From positions 1 through 12,824 of the forward strand of contig DKAS01000119.1 in assembly GCA_002448875.1 (NCBI GenBank): 12,824 nucleotides of DNA. The letters run 5' to 3'. A program made the position numbers and the translations under genes. A model generated the notes under the pieces. That model searched no databases, was not told where the DNA came from, and saw nothing but the letters and a program-made list of their open reading frames with translations. Of this stretch, positions 6,021 through 12,602 are shown piece by piece. Position 1 is the first letter of the stretch, and each line of letters opens with the position of its first letter. This DNA comes from Proteobacteria bacterium UBA6920 (GTDB taxonomy: Bacteria; Pseudomonadota; Gammaproteobacteria; SG8-11).

Positions 6021-7550
6021 ATGATTTCAAGCACGAATTTTTCCTGCGCCGTCGCCGTTATTTCTTCCCTGTTGCTGGCCACGGGCGCGCAGGCAGCCTT
6101 GATTGCGGCCGCCAGCCCCGCCGACGGCGCGGAACACGTGAGCGTGCAGAGCACGCTCACGGTAAGCCTGGGGACCGCAATCGATGCCCGCGGCGTGGAC
6201 GCCGAACACGTAGTACTGACCCAGGAACCCGGCATCCCCGTCCGTGGCAGCATCACCTATGATGCCGCCGGCGGCAGCATCAGCTTCAAACCGCTGCGCC
6301 CCCTGGCCTTCGCCAGCCGTTACCGGCTGACGCTCAAACAGCTCAGCGACGCCGGTGGCGCCGTCCTGCCCGAGGCAAGCATCGGTTTTAAAACCTACGT
6401 CAATCCGGTCAAGCGCATCATCGGTTTTCGCAACGGCAGCGTGGCCAGTTACAACGACTTCAGCAACAACGCCGCCGGCAAGGTCGAATGGCGCACGCGC
6501 TTCGGCAGCGCAGGCGTGGACAACACCTGGTTCAACGCCAACGACGTGGCCAACTCACGCATACGCTACACCTACGACAACGCCGGCAATAAGACCATGG
6601 AAAGCTATTACCAGGATGCCGGCGCCGACGGCAAGTGGGGTACGGCCGACGACACGCTGGGCGCATATTTCAGCACCAGTTTCGGCCCGCATCATAACCC
6701 GCTGCGCGAGGTGGCCGCTTCCGGTCCGGGCGACGACCGCACCTGGCACACGGCGGACGACGTCGTTTCCTATTACGCAACCTATTCCTATGACGACGCC
6801 AACCAGCCGCTGACCTATGAACGTTACCGCGGCGCCGGCGCTGACGGCGTGCTGTTCAGTGACGATGATGTTCTGGATTATTACGAAGTCTACACCCGCG
6901 ACAGCCAGGGCGAGCTCGATGGCTCCATACGCTACGGCGGCCCCGGCAAGGACGGCCACTGGCTGACCACGGATGATACCGTGGTTTCCTATTCCGCCCG
7001 CGCTTATGGCGCCGACGGCGAGATTCTGGGGCAAGCGGCCTACGGCGCCGCCGGCGATGACGGCCAGTGGTTCACCGCCGACGATGTAGTCGACAGTTAC
7101 AGTCGGTCGGAGTATGCGCCGGATCACACCGCCTATATCTACTATTACGGCCCTGGCGGCGACGGCGTATGGTTCACCCAGGACGATGTCATCAATTACT
7201 ACTCCCTCTATGAGAAAAACGCCGTCGGCAATCGCGTGCGCTATGCGCGCCTGACCGCGGCCGGCGCCGACGGCCAATGGGGCAGCGCCGACGACGGCGT
7301 GGAGTTCTACATCCTGTACAACTACGACGCCGCCGGCAATCTCACCCGGGAAGTGAAGTACTCCAACATGGGCGCCGACGGCAAGTGGTACAGCGCCGAT
7401 GATGTCATCGATTCCTACGAGCAGTACGCGGTCGACCCGCAAGGCAACAAGATCAGCCAGGCCAGATTCGAGGGCGCGGGCGGCGACCGGCAATGGTTCA
7501 CCACGGACGACGATATCGCGGAAAAAACCGAATTCGACACTCGGATCTGA
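6021..7550 (+). CDS. Exported protein: Ig-like domain plus ten 36-residue W/DD repeats
   Basis: A 509-residue protein I cannot name. GAGG lies nine bases before the ATG. A signal peptide is clear (cut after AQA near residue 25). Residues 27-127 look like a bacterial Ig-like domain of the Big_5 type: ASPADGAEHVSVQSTLTVSL, then ISFKPLRPLAFASRYRLTL. From about 163 to the end come ten repeats whose key Trp falls at 170, 206, 242, (Leu 278), 314, 350, 384, 420, 456 and 492: a period of 36 with one 34. The repeat pattern is GxGxDGxWxTxDDV, then Y, then YxYDxxGN. The second part recalls YD/RHS repeats; the Asp/Gly-rich part could bind calcium. A cell-surface or secreted adhesive role is plausible. 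There are no cysteines in the mature part and no toxin domain, transmembrane anchor or sorting signal at the C-terminus. Confidence 0.85.
   Translation: MISSTNFSCAVAVISSLLLATGAQAALIAAASPADGAEHVSVQSTLTVSLGTAIDARGVDAEHVVLTQEPGIPVRGSITYDAAGGSISFKPLRPLAFASRYRLTLKQLSDAGGAVLPEASIGFKTYVNPVKRIIGFRNGSVASYNDFSNNAAGKVEWRTRFGSAGVDNTWFNANDVANSRIRYTYDNAGNKTMESYYQDAGADGKWGTADDTLGAYFSTSFGPHHNPLREVAASGPGDDRTWHTADDVVSYYATYSYDDANQPLTYERYRGAGADGVLFSDDDVLDYYEVYTRDSQGELDGSIRYGGPGKDGHWLTTDDTVVSYSARAYGADGEILGQAAYGAAGDDGQWFTADDVVDSYSRSEYAPDHTAYIYYYGPGGDGVWFTQDDVINYYSLYEKNAVGNRVRYARLTAAGADGQWGSADDGVEFYILYNYDAAGNLTREVKYSNMGADGKWYSADDVIDSYEQYAVDPQGNKISQARFEGAGGDRQWFTTDDDIAEKTEFDTRI
6507..7547 (+). repeat. Ten tandem 108-bp coding repeats
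   Basis: The DNA for residues 163-509 of the Ig-like/repeat protein consists of units of 108 bases, with one of 102. Units share the coding pattern for GADGxW, then ADDV, then a Tyr-rich stretch. They have diverged at the DNA level, so the array looks old and selected for protein structure rather than a recent slippage product. The fourth unit replaces the key Trp by Leu-Phe. Confidence 0.85.
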
Positions 7551-7561
7551 TGTTCCGCAGC

Positions 7562-7593
7562 GCGGTGCAGGCGGGATGTCTCGCCTGCGCCGC
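7562..7593. terminator. 12-bp hairpin between convergent genes, possible two-way transcription stop
   Basis: Bases 7562-7573 pair with 7582-7593 (12 pairs, one of them G-T) around an 8-base loop. The hairpin sits in the 49-bp gap between the end of the repeat-protein gene and the end of the phosphorylase gene, which point at each other. There is no T-run on either side, so it does not meet the intrinsic-terminator pattern fully. It probably shields or ends both transcripts. Confidence 0.55.
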
Positions 7594-7599
7594 TCAGCG

Positions 7600-9285
7600 C
7601 TAGCGAATGTATACTTCGGACGCGTAGCGCCGCATCATGCGGTGGCTGTTGAAAAATGCAGCGTTCTTGCTGATCGCTCCCTTCATCACCGCCAGCCAGC
7701 CCGGCCGGTTTTCGTAGAACAGCGGCAATACCTTGTCTTCCAGCTTCTGATACAAGGCGGGCGCGTCACCGCCATTGTCGACATGGTTGCCTATGGCCCA
7801 GCCCGTGACGCCTTCGATACACCCCTCCAGCCACCAGCCGTCGAGCACGCTCAAGTGCGGCACGCCGTTGAAACTGGCCTTCATCCCGCTGGTACCCGAC
7901 GCCTCCATCGGCCGCAGTGGCGTATTGAGCCAGACATCGACCCCGGACACCATGGCCAGGGCCAGATCCATGTCGTAGTCGGCCAGAAACGCCGTAGCGA
8001 TCCTGCCCTGCAGTGCCCGCATGTAGGCGTGCAGGTTTTCGATCAGCTGCTTGCCCTGGCGGTCACGGGGATGCGCCTTGCCCGCCAGCAGAATCTGCAA
8101 TGGATAACGGTCGGCGATGGCGCGCAGACGATCAAGATCGGCGAACAGCAGGGCCGGTCGCTTGTACGCGGTCATGCGCCGGGCGAAGCCGATGACCGGC
8201 AACTCGGGATTTAAAGCAACACCGGTGCGCGCCTTCACCAGAGCCAGCAGATCCTGCTTGGCCCGCGTATGCGCCGACCAGATTGCCGCATCGGGCGCGC
8301 AGCAATCGACACGGCCGAGCAATTCCGGCTCATGCCCCCAGCCCGGCACATACTCGTCATAAAGTTTGCGAAAAGGCTCGCTGGTCCAGGTGCAGGCATG
8401 CACGCCGTTTGTAATGGCATTGACCTTGCTGCCGTGAAACAGGCGACTGGACACCTCCGCGTGCCGCTTGGCCACGCCGTTGACGCGCTCGCTGAGATTC
8501 AGCGCCAGCAGGGTCATGTTCAGGCTGTCATCGCCGGCCAGATGGCGCAGCGCCGGCCTTTCGATATAGTCGCCCAGCTCGGCCTGCACCAGATCATAAG
8601 GGAACCGGTCATGCCCGGCTTCCACCGGCGTATGGGTGGTAAAATCGCACAGCGCCCGCACCCGGGGAATATCATACGGCGGCTCGCCGGGGCGCAGATC
8701 GGCGCTGTCATAGGCGAAACGCTGCAGCAAATGCAGCCCCAGCAGCGCTGAATGCCCCTCGTTCATGTGATAGCGCAGCACCTGAAAATCCAGCGCCTGC
8801 AACATCTTGATGCCGCCTATACCGAGCACGATTTCCTGCTGTAACCGGTAGTGATCGTCGCCGCCATAGAGATAGTGAGTTATCTCGCGATCCGGCGCCG
8901 AGTTTTCCGCCAGATCCGTGTCCAGCAGCACTACCGGTTGCCGACCGCCGTCGATGCCGGGCAACACATACATCCACGCCCCCACCCACACCTGTCGGCA
9001 TTCGATGTTTACCGCCACCTTGGCGTTGAGTGAACGCAGCGACTGTGCCGGATCCCAGAACTGCGCACGCTCCACCTGCCGGCCGTCGACTATTTCCTGG
9101 CGAAAATATCCGGCGCGCGATATCAGACTCACGGTCACCATCGGCAATTGCAAATCGGCGGCGGACCGCAGCGTATCTCCCGCCAGCACGCCCAGGCCGC
9201 CGGCATATGTGGGAATGTCGTTGCGCAAGGCCACTTCCATGGTGAAGTAGGCGATACGCGGCGTGCGATTAAACTCATCAGGCAT
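7600..9285 (-). CDS. glgP: Alpha-glucan (glycogen/maltodextrin) phosphorylase, short GT35 type
   Basis: A 561-residue GT35 phosphorylase. It releases glucose 1-phosphate from alpha-1,4-glucans with inorganic phosphate (EC 2.4.1.1), using pyridoxal phosphate. The N-terminus has AYFTMEVAL and YAGGLGVLAGDTLRSAADL. HMNEGHSALLGLHLL lies mid-protein, followed by PVIGFARRMTAYKRPALL. The cofactor site is EASGTSGMKASFNG, with the PLP lysine at about K469. It is much shorter than E. coli GlgP (815 residues) and matches the compact bacterial and archaeal branch, without an N-terminal DUF3417 extension. The ATG at 9285 is chosen because MPDEFNRTPRIAYF begins the conserved fold and AGAGG precedes it; an in-frame upstream start at 9384 would add 33 unlike residues. 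No other glycogen genes lie alongside. Activator sensitivity and preferred glucan cannot be read from the sequence. Confidence 0.95.
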   Translation of the reverse strand: MPDEFNRTPRIAYFTMEVALRNDIPTYAGGLGVLAGDTLRSAADLQLPMVTVSLISRAGYFRQEIVDGRQVERAQFWDPAQSLRSLNAKVAVNIECRQVWVGAWMYVLPGIDGGRQPVVLLDTDLAENSAPDREITHYLYGGDDHYRLQQEIVLGIGGIKMLQALDFQVLRYHMNEGHSALLGLHLLQRFAYDSADLRPGEPPYDIPRVRALCDFTTHTPVEAGHDRFPYDLVQAELGDYIERPALRHLAGDDSLNMTLLALNLSERVNGVAKRHAEVSSRLFHGSKVNAITNGVHACTWTSEPFRKLYDEYVPGWGHEPELLGRVDCCAPDAAIWSAHTRAKQDLLALVKARTGVALNPELPVIGFARRMTAYKRPALLFADLDRLRAIADRYPLQILLAGKAHPRDRQGKQLIENLHAYMRALQGRIATAFLADYDMDLALAMVSGVDVWLNTPLRPMEASGTSGMKASFNGVPHLSVLDGWWLEGCIEGVTGWAIGNHVDNGGDAPALYQKLEDKVLPLFYENRPGWLAVMKGAISKNAAFFNSHRMMRRYASEVYIR

Positions 9286-9374
9286 AACATCAACCTCTGG
9301 GAAACAAAACGCACTTACTGTACTTCCACTATAACAAATCGCCAACCCACATCGCCATTTTCCCGGACTTTTCT

Positions 9375-9480
9375 GCTGAAACAACGCAAGGTCACGAGCC
9401 GATTCAGCGCCAGTTCAGCCAAGCGGCTTGATTGCGCAGCGGTAAGCTGCGCGTAAGTTTTCCGTCATGAACGATTCAGC
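9375..9480. promoter_or_regulatory. Cluster of four TTCAGC hexamers, two in 11-bp direct repeat
   Basis: TTCAGC occurs at 9403-9408, 9414-9419 and 9475-9480 on the plus strand, and inverted (GCTGAA) at 9375-9380. The copies at 9403 and 9414 are spaced exactly 11 bp start to start, as in binding sites of OmpR/PhoB-family regulators. All four fall in the 288-bp divergent region between glgP and the DUF2892-like gene. A possible -10 (TAAGCT, 9443-9448) lies downstream of the direct repeat. The regulator is unknown. Confidence 0.45.
9434..9452 (+). promoter_or_regulatory. Perfect 7-bp hairpin in the glgP/DUF2892 intergenic region
   Basis: GCGCAGC (9434-9440) and GCTGCGC (9446-9452) enclose a GGTAA loop. 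GTAAGTTTT follows on the plus strand, a weak T-run. It could be an operator or a structure in a short transcript; no gene ends here on the plus strand. Confidence 0.35.
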
Positions 9481-9507
9481 CGTCGCTGGTGTAATGGTCC
9501 CAACACG

Positions 9508-9536
9508 GAAACACATTACGCCCGTCAGTGTGTTTC
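9508..9536 (+). promoter_or_regulatory. 8-bp stem-loop in the leader of the DUF2892-like gene
   Basis: GAAACACA (9508-9515) pairs exactly with TGTGTTTC (9529-9536) around a 13-base loop. It ends 25 bases before the ribosome-binding site of the next gene, so it would be in its 5' leader or overlap its promoter region. It may equally be a dimeric operator. Confidence 0.35.
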
Positions 9537-9573
9537 ACGCCAAACCGATTAACCCGAACTTGAGGAAACGAAT

Positions 9574-10077
9574 ATGAACTCGATTACACACACCAGCCAC
9601 CATGTAAACATCAGCAGCGGCCAGCGCCTCAACCGCTTGCTGCTGGCAGCCGCGTTAATTTCTCTGGCCAGCAGCACCGCCCTTTCCGGTTTCACAGCCC
9701 TGCTGCCGCTGCTGGCGATCTACCCGCTGGTTACCGGCTTCATCGGCTGGGACCCGGTGCGTGACTGGCAGAACATCAGCCATCGCGCCGATGGCTACCT
9801 GAGCGTCAGCGAGCGCAGCGAAGCGGCCCTGATCGGCGTGGTGCTGGTCGGCAGCGCCTTCATTCCGGCGATCAACTCCGCGGTGCTGCTGCCCCTGGCT
9901 GGAATATTTCCACTGATCATCGCCGTACTCGGCGAAGATGTGCTCGCGGGCCTGGGCCGGACCTACACCGCCATCAGCGGCCGACCGGCACCCCGTGCCA
10001 CACCGGCGGTGGCTGGCGCCAAGGTGCAGACGCTGCGCACGCCGCGCCGCGCGGTACCGCAGGTCAAAGCCGCCTGA
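9574..10077 (+). CDS. Small inner-membrane protein with duplicated DUF2892/YgaP-like segment
   Basis: A 167-residue membrane protein starting with ATG at 9574 after a good GAGGAA site. Four hydrophobic segments lie at about 21-38, 41-58, 84-100 and 102-119. The pair at 40-62 (ALLPLLAIYPLVTGFIGWDP) resembles the DUF2892 family, a two-helix unit also found in YgaP-type proteins. The second pair (VLLPLAGIFPLIIAVLGEDV, about 104-123) aligns with it, so the protein seems to be an internal duplication. The central 63-82 stretch is hydrophilic. The tail (135-167) is Ala/Pro/Arg-rich and probably cytoplasmic. Function unknown. It stands alone, between the TTCAGC-rich upstream region and a strong terminator. 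The DUF2892 link is by pattern only. Confidence 0.8.
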   Translation: MNSITHTSHHVNISSGQRLNRLLLAAALISLASSTALSGFTALLPLLAIYPLVTGFIGWDPVRDWQNISHRADGYLSVSERSEAALIGVVLVGSAFIPAINSAVLLPLAGIFPLIIAVLGEDVLAGLGRTYTAISGRPAPRATPAVAGAKVQTLRTPRRAVPQVKAA

Positions 10078-10104
10078 GCGCAACAGTTTTCTTAACCCCC
10101 CCTC

Positions 10105-10132
10105 AGGTGCGGCCGCAGCCGCACCTTTTTTT
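10105..10132 (+). terminator. Intrinsic terminator
   Basis: A 9-bp GC-rich stem (AGGTGCGGC at 10105-10113 with GCCGCACCT at 10118-10126) has a CGCA tetraloop and runs directly into seven T (10126-10132), with a further T-run at 10135-10141. It lies 27 bases after the stop of the DUF2892-like gene and ends that transcript. Confidence 0.92.
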
Positions 10133-10160
10133 GCTTTTTTTGCCGTCACGGGCGCTTGGC

Positions 10161-10190
10161 TTGCCAGTGCGCATTGATCCCGCTTACACT
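10161..10190 (+). promoter_or_regulatory. Candidate sigma-70 promoter for the hydrolase-TlpA fusion gene
   Basis: TTGCCA (10161-10166) and TACACT (10185-10190) are separated by 18 bases, each matching four of six consensus bases. They follow the terminator at 10105-10132 and precede the fusion gene start at 10248 by about 57 bases. Identified by eye only. Confidence 0.4.
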
Positions 10191-10247
10191 AGCAGCAGGG
10201 CCGCTCGCCGGCCGCGAGCTCCATCCCATCGCCGCACATGCTGATTC

Positions 10248-11573
10248 ATGATGACCAATGCATCTTTCGCCCTGCCTGCTCGTGCCTCGCGTCTATTGCG
10301 CGCGCTGTGCGCCTGCGCCCTGCTGATTGGCCAGCCTGCCACCGCGGCGGACGCCGGCGGCGCCATCCCCACCGGCAAGGAACACCAGGTGATCACCGCT
10401 GACGGCACCGACCTGAGCCTGCAGCGCTTTGTCGCTGACGGTGATTTCGTCCTGCTCTGGCTGGCGCCGGGTTACGGCAAGGACGACCGGTCGCCGCAAC
10501 TGGCACAACAGTTGGCGCAACGCAATATCGAGGTGTGGCTGATCGATCTGGCGCAGGCGCTGTTTCAACCGCAAAGCGCCGAGCAGATGCGCAGCGTCAA
10601 CAGCGATTATGTCGCCGACCTGATCACCAGTGCCCACGCCGAAACCGGCAAGCGCGTGCTGGTCAGCGCCGCCGGCTATGGCGCCATTCCGCTGCTCGGC
10701 GGTATCCACGCCTGGCAGGCACGGCAACAGCAACAGGCCTATCTGATCGGCGGCCTGCTGTTCTCGCCCGATCTCTACATTACGGTACCGGCTCTGGGCC
10801 TGCCGCCGGAATACGTACCGGTGACCGGCGCCACCAACCTGCCGCTGGCCATATTTCAGGACGCTCAGCGCGGCAACCGCTGGCACCTGGACAGCCTGCT
10901 GAGCACCCTGCGCCGCGGCGGCAGTACGCCGCAGGTAAACATACTCACGGGCGTCTCCGCCCTGCTGCATGTCAATGACACTGCCGCGGAAACACTGCGG
11001 GCGGTGGCGGACCTGCCGGACCGGATCAAGGCCCTGGCCGACAGCATGGCCCGCGCACCGGCGCCCTTGACCGCGGCCCCCTTGCCCGCGGAATTCCGTC
11101 CCCAGGGCAGCGGCATCGATGACCGCCTGAAAAAATTCAAAGGCAAATTCCTGCCTTTGCCCATAGACCTGAAAGACAGCGCGGGCCACGCCTACAAGCG
11201 CCGGGACTACGCTGGCCAGATTACGCTGGTAAATTTCTGGGCCACCTGGTGCTCACCCTGCCTGCAGGAAATCCCCTCCCTCAACCGCCTCAAGGCAGCG
11301 ATGCAGGGCACGCCATTTGAACTGATTTCGATTAACTACGCGGAAAAACCGGCGACCATTCGCGACTTCCTGCGTCGCGTCAATCTCGATTTTCCGGTGC
11401 TACTGGATACCGACGGCAAGTTCGCCGCCGCCTGGCAGGTACTGGCCTTTCCCTCGACTTACGTCATCGGCCCGGACGGACGCATACAGTTTGGCGTCAA
11501 TGCCGCCATCGAATGGGACACGCCGGAAGTCATCAACACCCTGCGGGCCCTGGCGGCCACGCCCCGGCCCTGA
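10248..11573 (+). CDS. Exported fusion: degenerate alpha/beta-hydrolase-like domain plus TlpA-like thioredoxin domain
   Basis: A 441-residue protein with a signal peptide (hydrophobic 16-28, likely cut after ATA near residue 33). Residues about 45-265 read like an alpha/beta hydrolase: FVLLWLAPGYGKDDRSP, a helix, VWLIDLAQALF, then the elbow region RVLVSAAGYGAIPLL. At the elbow the usual GxSxG is absent and Gly or Ala stands where the serine should be, so this part is probably not a classical esterase. Residues about 300-441 form a complete TlpA/ResA domain: FWATWCSPCLQEIPSL with C335 and C338, and cis-P402 in AFPSTYVIGPDGRI. The two domains are joined by a Pro/Ala-rich linker (270-285). ATG codons at 10248 and 10251 are both possible; the ribosome site is weak. 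It is probably periplasmic, with thiol-disulfide activity; the N-terminal part may bind a partner. Confidence 0.85.
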   Translation: MMTNASFALPARASRLLRALCACALLIGQPATAADAGGAIPTGKEHQVITADGTDLSLQRFVADGDFVLLWLAPGYGKDDRSPQLAQQLAQRNIEVWLIDLAQALFQPQSAEQMRSVNSDYVADLITSAHAETGKRVLVSAAGYGAIPLLGGIHAWQARQQQQAYLIGGLLFSPDLYITVPALGLPPEYVPVTGATNLPLAIFQDAQRGNRWHLDSLLSTLRRGGSTPQVNILTGVSALLHVNDTAAETLRAVADLPDRIKALADSMARAPAPLTAAPLPAEFRPQGSGIDDRLKKFKGKFLPLPIDLKDSAGHAYKRRDYAGQITLVNFWATWCSPCLQEIPSLNRLKAAMQGTPFELISINYAEKPATIRDFLRRVNLDFPVLLDTDGKFAAAWQVLAFPSTYVIGPDGRIQFGVNAAIEWDTPEVINTLRALAATPRP

Positions 11574-11909
11574 ACCCCGGGTGCGGCCTGCCTGTCCGCG
11601 TACTCACTAGTCTGTCTTTTCCCTACCCCGATTAATGAGTAGGGCGAAGTATAAAGATAGAGAGCGATCTAATAATTTGCTGCCGTACTGGCATTGCTCT
11701 CCCGGACCCAGCACCCGACCCAGGTAGCCACGGTAACTATTTGTATTGATTATATTATTCTACTTCCCGGACGCGGGCTTTGTTGCTCCGCCGGCACCAG
11801 GACCCAGGATACAAAGCGCTGGCGTTCCTCCGGAAAATCATGATCCAACATTCCTTAACACAGTCTTTATTACCGCAGGATATAAACAACGAAATTTGTT
11901 AAAAAAAAA

Positions 11910-11939
11910 TTGGAGTTTCGCGAAAAAGTGGAGTAGAGT
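11910..11939 (+). promoter_or_regulatory. Candidate promoter with A-tract for the cold-shock gene
   Basis: TTGGAG (11910-11915) and TAGAGT (11934-11939) are 18 bases apart. The run of nine A just upstream (11901-11909) looks like an UP element. Transcription from here would give a leader of about 125 bases, in keeping with the long leaders of cspA-type genes. The -35 is poor, so this rests partly on context. Confidence 0.4.
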
Positions 11940-11946
11940 GCTTGGA

Positions 11947-11973
11947 GCTGCAGATTGAGCAGCGGTTTTTTTT
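11947..11973 (+). terminator. Terminator-like hairpin with T8 in the cold-shock leader
   Basis: GCTGC (11947-11951) and GCAGC (11959-11963) enclose a 7-base loop, and GG plus eight T (11966-11973) follow. The stem is short, but the layout is that of an intrinsic terminator or attenuator. It either ends a transcript that began further left or lies at the very start of the cold-shock mRNA. Confidence 0.45.
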
Positions 11974-12072
11974 GGTCGGTCCCATCTTGAGCAACCTCCG
12001 AATTTTCCGTGACATCTCCCTGCAGCCGGTTAAGTTGTTAGGTTCATTGTTCTATTTCAAAGGTAAGTAAGA

Positions 12073-12276
12073 ATGTCTAAAGGTACAGTAAAGTGGTTTA
12101 ACGAAGCCAAGGGCTATGGTTTTATCGCGCAAGAAAACGGTGGCGCTGATGTATTCGTTCATTTCCGCGCTATTCAAGGCAACGGCTTCCGCACTCTGCA
12201 CGAAGGTCAGGCAGTGACTTTCGACATCGAGCAAGGCCCCAAAGGCCCGCAGGCAAGTAACGTTGTTGCACAGTAA
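12073..12276 (+). CDS. Cold-shock domain protein (CspA family)
   Basis: A 67-residue single-domain cold-shock protein, a full-length family member that binds single-stranded RNA and DNA and acts as an RNA chaperone. The N-terminus [20 protein letters not shown] contains the RNP1 motif (KGYGFI), and DVFVHFRAI is RNP2. The end PQASNVVAQ is typical. AAAGGTAA precedes the ATG by about seven bases, the same sequence as at the E. coli cspA ribosome-binding site. The gene is monocistronic: a long AT-rich leader comes before it and a terminator after it. Whether it is cold-inducible or constitutive cannot be told from the protein, though the long leader favours post-transcriptional control. Confidence 0.97.
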   Translation: MSKGTVKWFNEAKGYGFIAQENGGADVFVHFRAIQGNGFRTLHEGQAVTFDIEQGPKGPQASNVVAQ

Positions 12277-12302
12277 TCTACTGTAAACACTATTTTCTGA
12301 TG

Positions 12303-12331
12303 GACCCCCGACGCAAGTCGGGGGTCGTTTT
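12303..12331 (+). terminator. Intrinsic terminator of the cold-shock gene
   Basis: A perfect 10-bp stem (GACCCCCGAC at 12303-12312 with GTCGGGGGTC at 12317-12326) carries a GCAA tetraloop and is followed by G and four T. It lies 26 bases after the stop codon. The T-run is short, but the stem is very stable. Confidence 0.88.
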
Positions 12332-12602
12332 GTAATCAGTCCCGGCAAGTTCGCTCCCGTACCAGCCTGAGTCGGCAGGCGGGTGGCGAGGTATGTCGTG
12401 CGCCCGCTGATCTCCGCAGCCGCAGTCGCGGTGGCGGTTTCGTCGTTTTCTGCATCAACCGATCCCATGTTTTAACGCGCCAGCCACCCCGCTCCAGGAT
12501 AGGCTGAACCCGGTAATTGTTTTATGCTCCGCATCGGGACTTACCGGCGGAAACGGTCCGGCACGTCTTAAATCGCTGGAATGCACACAAAGGAAAAGCA
12601 GC
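12332..12602. other. Intergenic region before djlA
   Basis: No gene with support. The promoter of djlA should lie here, but I could not choose a reliable -35/-10 pair. AAGGA at 12590-12594 is the djlA ribosome-binding site. The possible minus-strand reading frames here also cross the terminator and the cold-shock gene and are not credible. Confidence 0.6.

Larger units (their letters stand above)
11574..12072. other. 499-bp non-coding region with an AT-rich right half, upstream of the cold-shock gene
   Basis: No convincing gene. The base composition falls clearly from about 11640 onward compared with the GC-rich genes around it. Visible structures are CCCTAC/GTAGGG at 11621-11626 and 11639-11644; a 9-bp stem with one G-T pair at 11660-11668 and 11693-11701 (24-base loop); an A9 tract at 11901-11909; and the promoter and hairpin listed separately. 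No clear terminator follows the fusion gene. The stretch could hold a small RNA, but nothing proves it. Confidence 0.6.

Noticed and set aside
6555..7493. Long minus-strand open frame opposite the repeat protein.
   Set aside because: Its low-complexity Val/Ala/Gly/Ile product is the shadow of the repeated Asp/Gly/Tyr codons on the plus strand.
9286..9384. 33-residue N-terminal extension of the phosphorylase.
   Set aside because: The extension is Cys/Ser-rich and unlike the family, whose conserved N-terminus starts just after the ATG at 9285 with its own AGAGG.
11746..11958. 70-residue open frame in the AT-rich stretch.
   Set aside because: TTG start without a ribosome site, no recognisable domain, and its end overlaps the candidate cold-shock promoter and hairpin.
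12052..12468. 138-residue minus-strand open frame across the cold-shock gene.
   Set aside because: It is antisense to a certain gene, crosses its terminator and has no recognisable features.
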